The translations under genes and the position numbers were made by a program. Under the pieces are notes generated by a model. It had not been told where the DNA came from. It searched no databases and worked only from the letters and a program-made list of their open reading frames with translations. This document shows, one piece after another, positions 5,016 to 5,565 of a stretch of DNA of 5,565 nt (positions within the stretch are counted from its first letter, which is position 1; each line of letters begins with the position of its first letter). Where the stretch lies: positions 1-5,565 of the forward strand of contig CAMDOP010000222.1 of the NCBI GenBank assembly GCA_945903675.1, read 5' to 3'. Source of the DNA: Crenothrix polyspora. GTDB taxonomy: Bacteria; Pseudomonadota; Gammaproteobacteria; Methylococcales; Methylomonadaceae.

Positions 5016-5136
5016 GTAGGTTGGGGTGAAGCAACGCGAACCCCAACAAATTTCGTATTACGTTAGTAGTGAAGTAATACAAACCCCAACAAGTCACGTA
5101 TTACGCTGGGGTTCGTTATCACTTACCCCAACCTAC
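5016..5136. repeat. Enlarged REP/BIME-like palindrome, copy E (three half-units)
   Basis: A 121-base variant of the palindrome, 43 bases longer than the standard copies. It contains a normal left half (GTAGGTTGGGG to AACCCCAAC), a second diverged left half (GTAGTGAAGTAATACAAACC), and a normal right half ending CCCCAACCTAC. The TATTACG motif occurs twice, around the extra unit. It looks like an internal duplication of one REP unit followed by drift. It lies between the 3' end of the right-edge gene and mntA copy 2. Confidence 0.88.
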
Positions 5137-5157
5137 GAGCTATGAGCTAGACTTTTA

Positions 5158-5565
5158 TTAATCAGCATGATCTAGCTTATGGTTAAATTTAGCTGCTCTA
5201 TCTATTACCATTCCACATCGTTCTGGAGTAACAAAATCCATCATCACACAATTAAAAACTGGGCCTCCGTTAACTTTTGCTTGTGTCGCATTATCGAGCA
5301 TTGTAGTAACGTTAGTTCCAGACCACATTTTAGCATCTTCATGTTCGATTGAATGCCATCTCACCCCTATCTCTGAAGTATTTGTACTGTAATAAACTGC
5401 CATAAATGAAGCATCTATAGATTTAATGTTTGTAGCCCTATTTTGCTGCGTAGTCAAAATAGTACTAACGCTAGAATGACCAGAATACGAACCAACAGTA
5501 TTTAGCACTAATCCATACTTAAGTGCTGCTTTTTCTTGATCAAACTCCAGGATTGTTTCTTTATT
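5158..5565 (-). CDS. Unrecognised protein, C-terminal 135 residues, cut by window edge
   Basis: The reading frame is open from the right edge to TAA at 5158. A GTG at 5508 could be an internal start, but the frame continues upstream as coding-like sequence (NKETILEFDQEKAALKYGL), so I treat the gene as partial. Visible stretches are VGSYSGHSSVSTILTTQQNRA, MAVYYSTNTSEIGVRWHSIEHED, and GPVFNCVMMDFVTPERCGMVIDRAAKFN near the end. The last stretch vaguely recalls the closing strand and helix of phosphatidylinositol-specific phospholipase C-like domains, but the diagnostic histidines would be upstream and cannot be checked here. No membrane segment is visible. REP copy E begins 21 bases after the stop. 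Confidence 0.75.
   Translation of the reverse strand, partial: NKETILEFDQEKAALKYGLVLNTVGSYSGHSSVSTILTTQQNRATNIKSIDASFMAVYYSTNTSEIGVRWHSIEHEDAKMWSGTNVTTMLDNATQAKVNGGPVFNCVMMDFVTPERCGMVIDRAAKFNHKLDHAD

Noticed and set aside
1017..5136. CRISPR array
   Set aside because: The repeats are long palindromes, few in number, irregularly spaced and separated by genes. There are no spacers of uniform length and no cas genes, and the REP/RAYT explanation fits.

Overview
The window looks like a repeat-rich accessory island in a moderately AT-rich bacterial chromosome, probably a gammaproteobacterium. That guess rests on the Clp/Hsp100 and RAYT protein styles and the REP-type palindromes, and is not certain. 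Every gene I accept is on the minus strand, so the reading order runs from high to low coordinates.

Layout in transcription order: (1) the C-terminal end of an unrecognised protein, cut by the right edge (5565-5158). (2) An enlarged REP/BIME-like palindrome (5136-5016), a short conserved leader, then a second copy of the MNT-type antitoxin gene mntA (4963-4670). Its hepT partner is cut to eight recognisable codons. (3) Half a REP palindrome and a deleted, HUH-less relic of a REP-associated tyrosine transposase (RAYT; 4572-4405). (4) A 313-residue gene of unknown function with a different base composition (4319-3378). (5) A complete REP palindrome (3339-3262), leader, and an intact mntA-hepT toxin-antitoxin operon with an ATGA overlap (3217-2460). 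(6) Another REP palindrome (2463-2386), leader, and an apparently complete RAYT (2319-1813). (7) A relic of the mntA/hepT junction fused to the RAYT 3' end, then a Uma2/DUF820 gene (1721-1098). (8) A diverged REP palindrome (1094-1017) directly followed by another mntA/hepT junction relic (1010-925). (9) The first 280 codons of a ClpB-like AAA+ ATPase, cut by the left edge (840-1).

The main observation is modularity. The same building blocks recur in the same orientation and order: REP palindrome, a roughly 27-base leader shared by mntA and the RAYT, and the mntA-stop/hepT-start junction. The junction occurs four times: once intact, once with hepT truncated, and twice as short relics. The RAYT occurs twice, once degraded. 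The best-supported reading is repeated duplication and deletion of a RAYT-REP-MntA-HepT block, with other genes (Uma2, the 313-residue protein) lying between blocks. A more adventurous reading is that REP plus leader forms a mobile promoter-like module carrying both a housekeeping-type transposase and a toxin-antitoxin pair. The component families are known; the composite arrangement is what deserves a second look.
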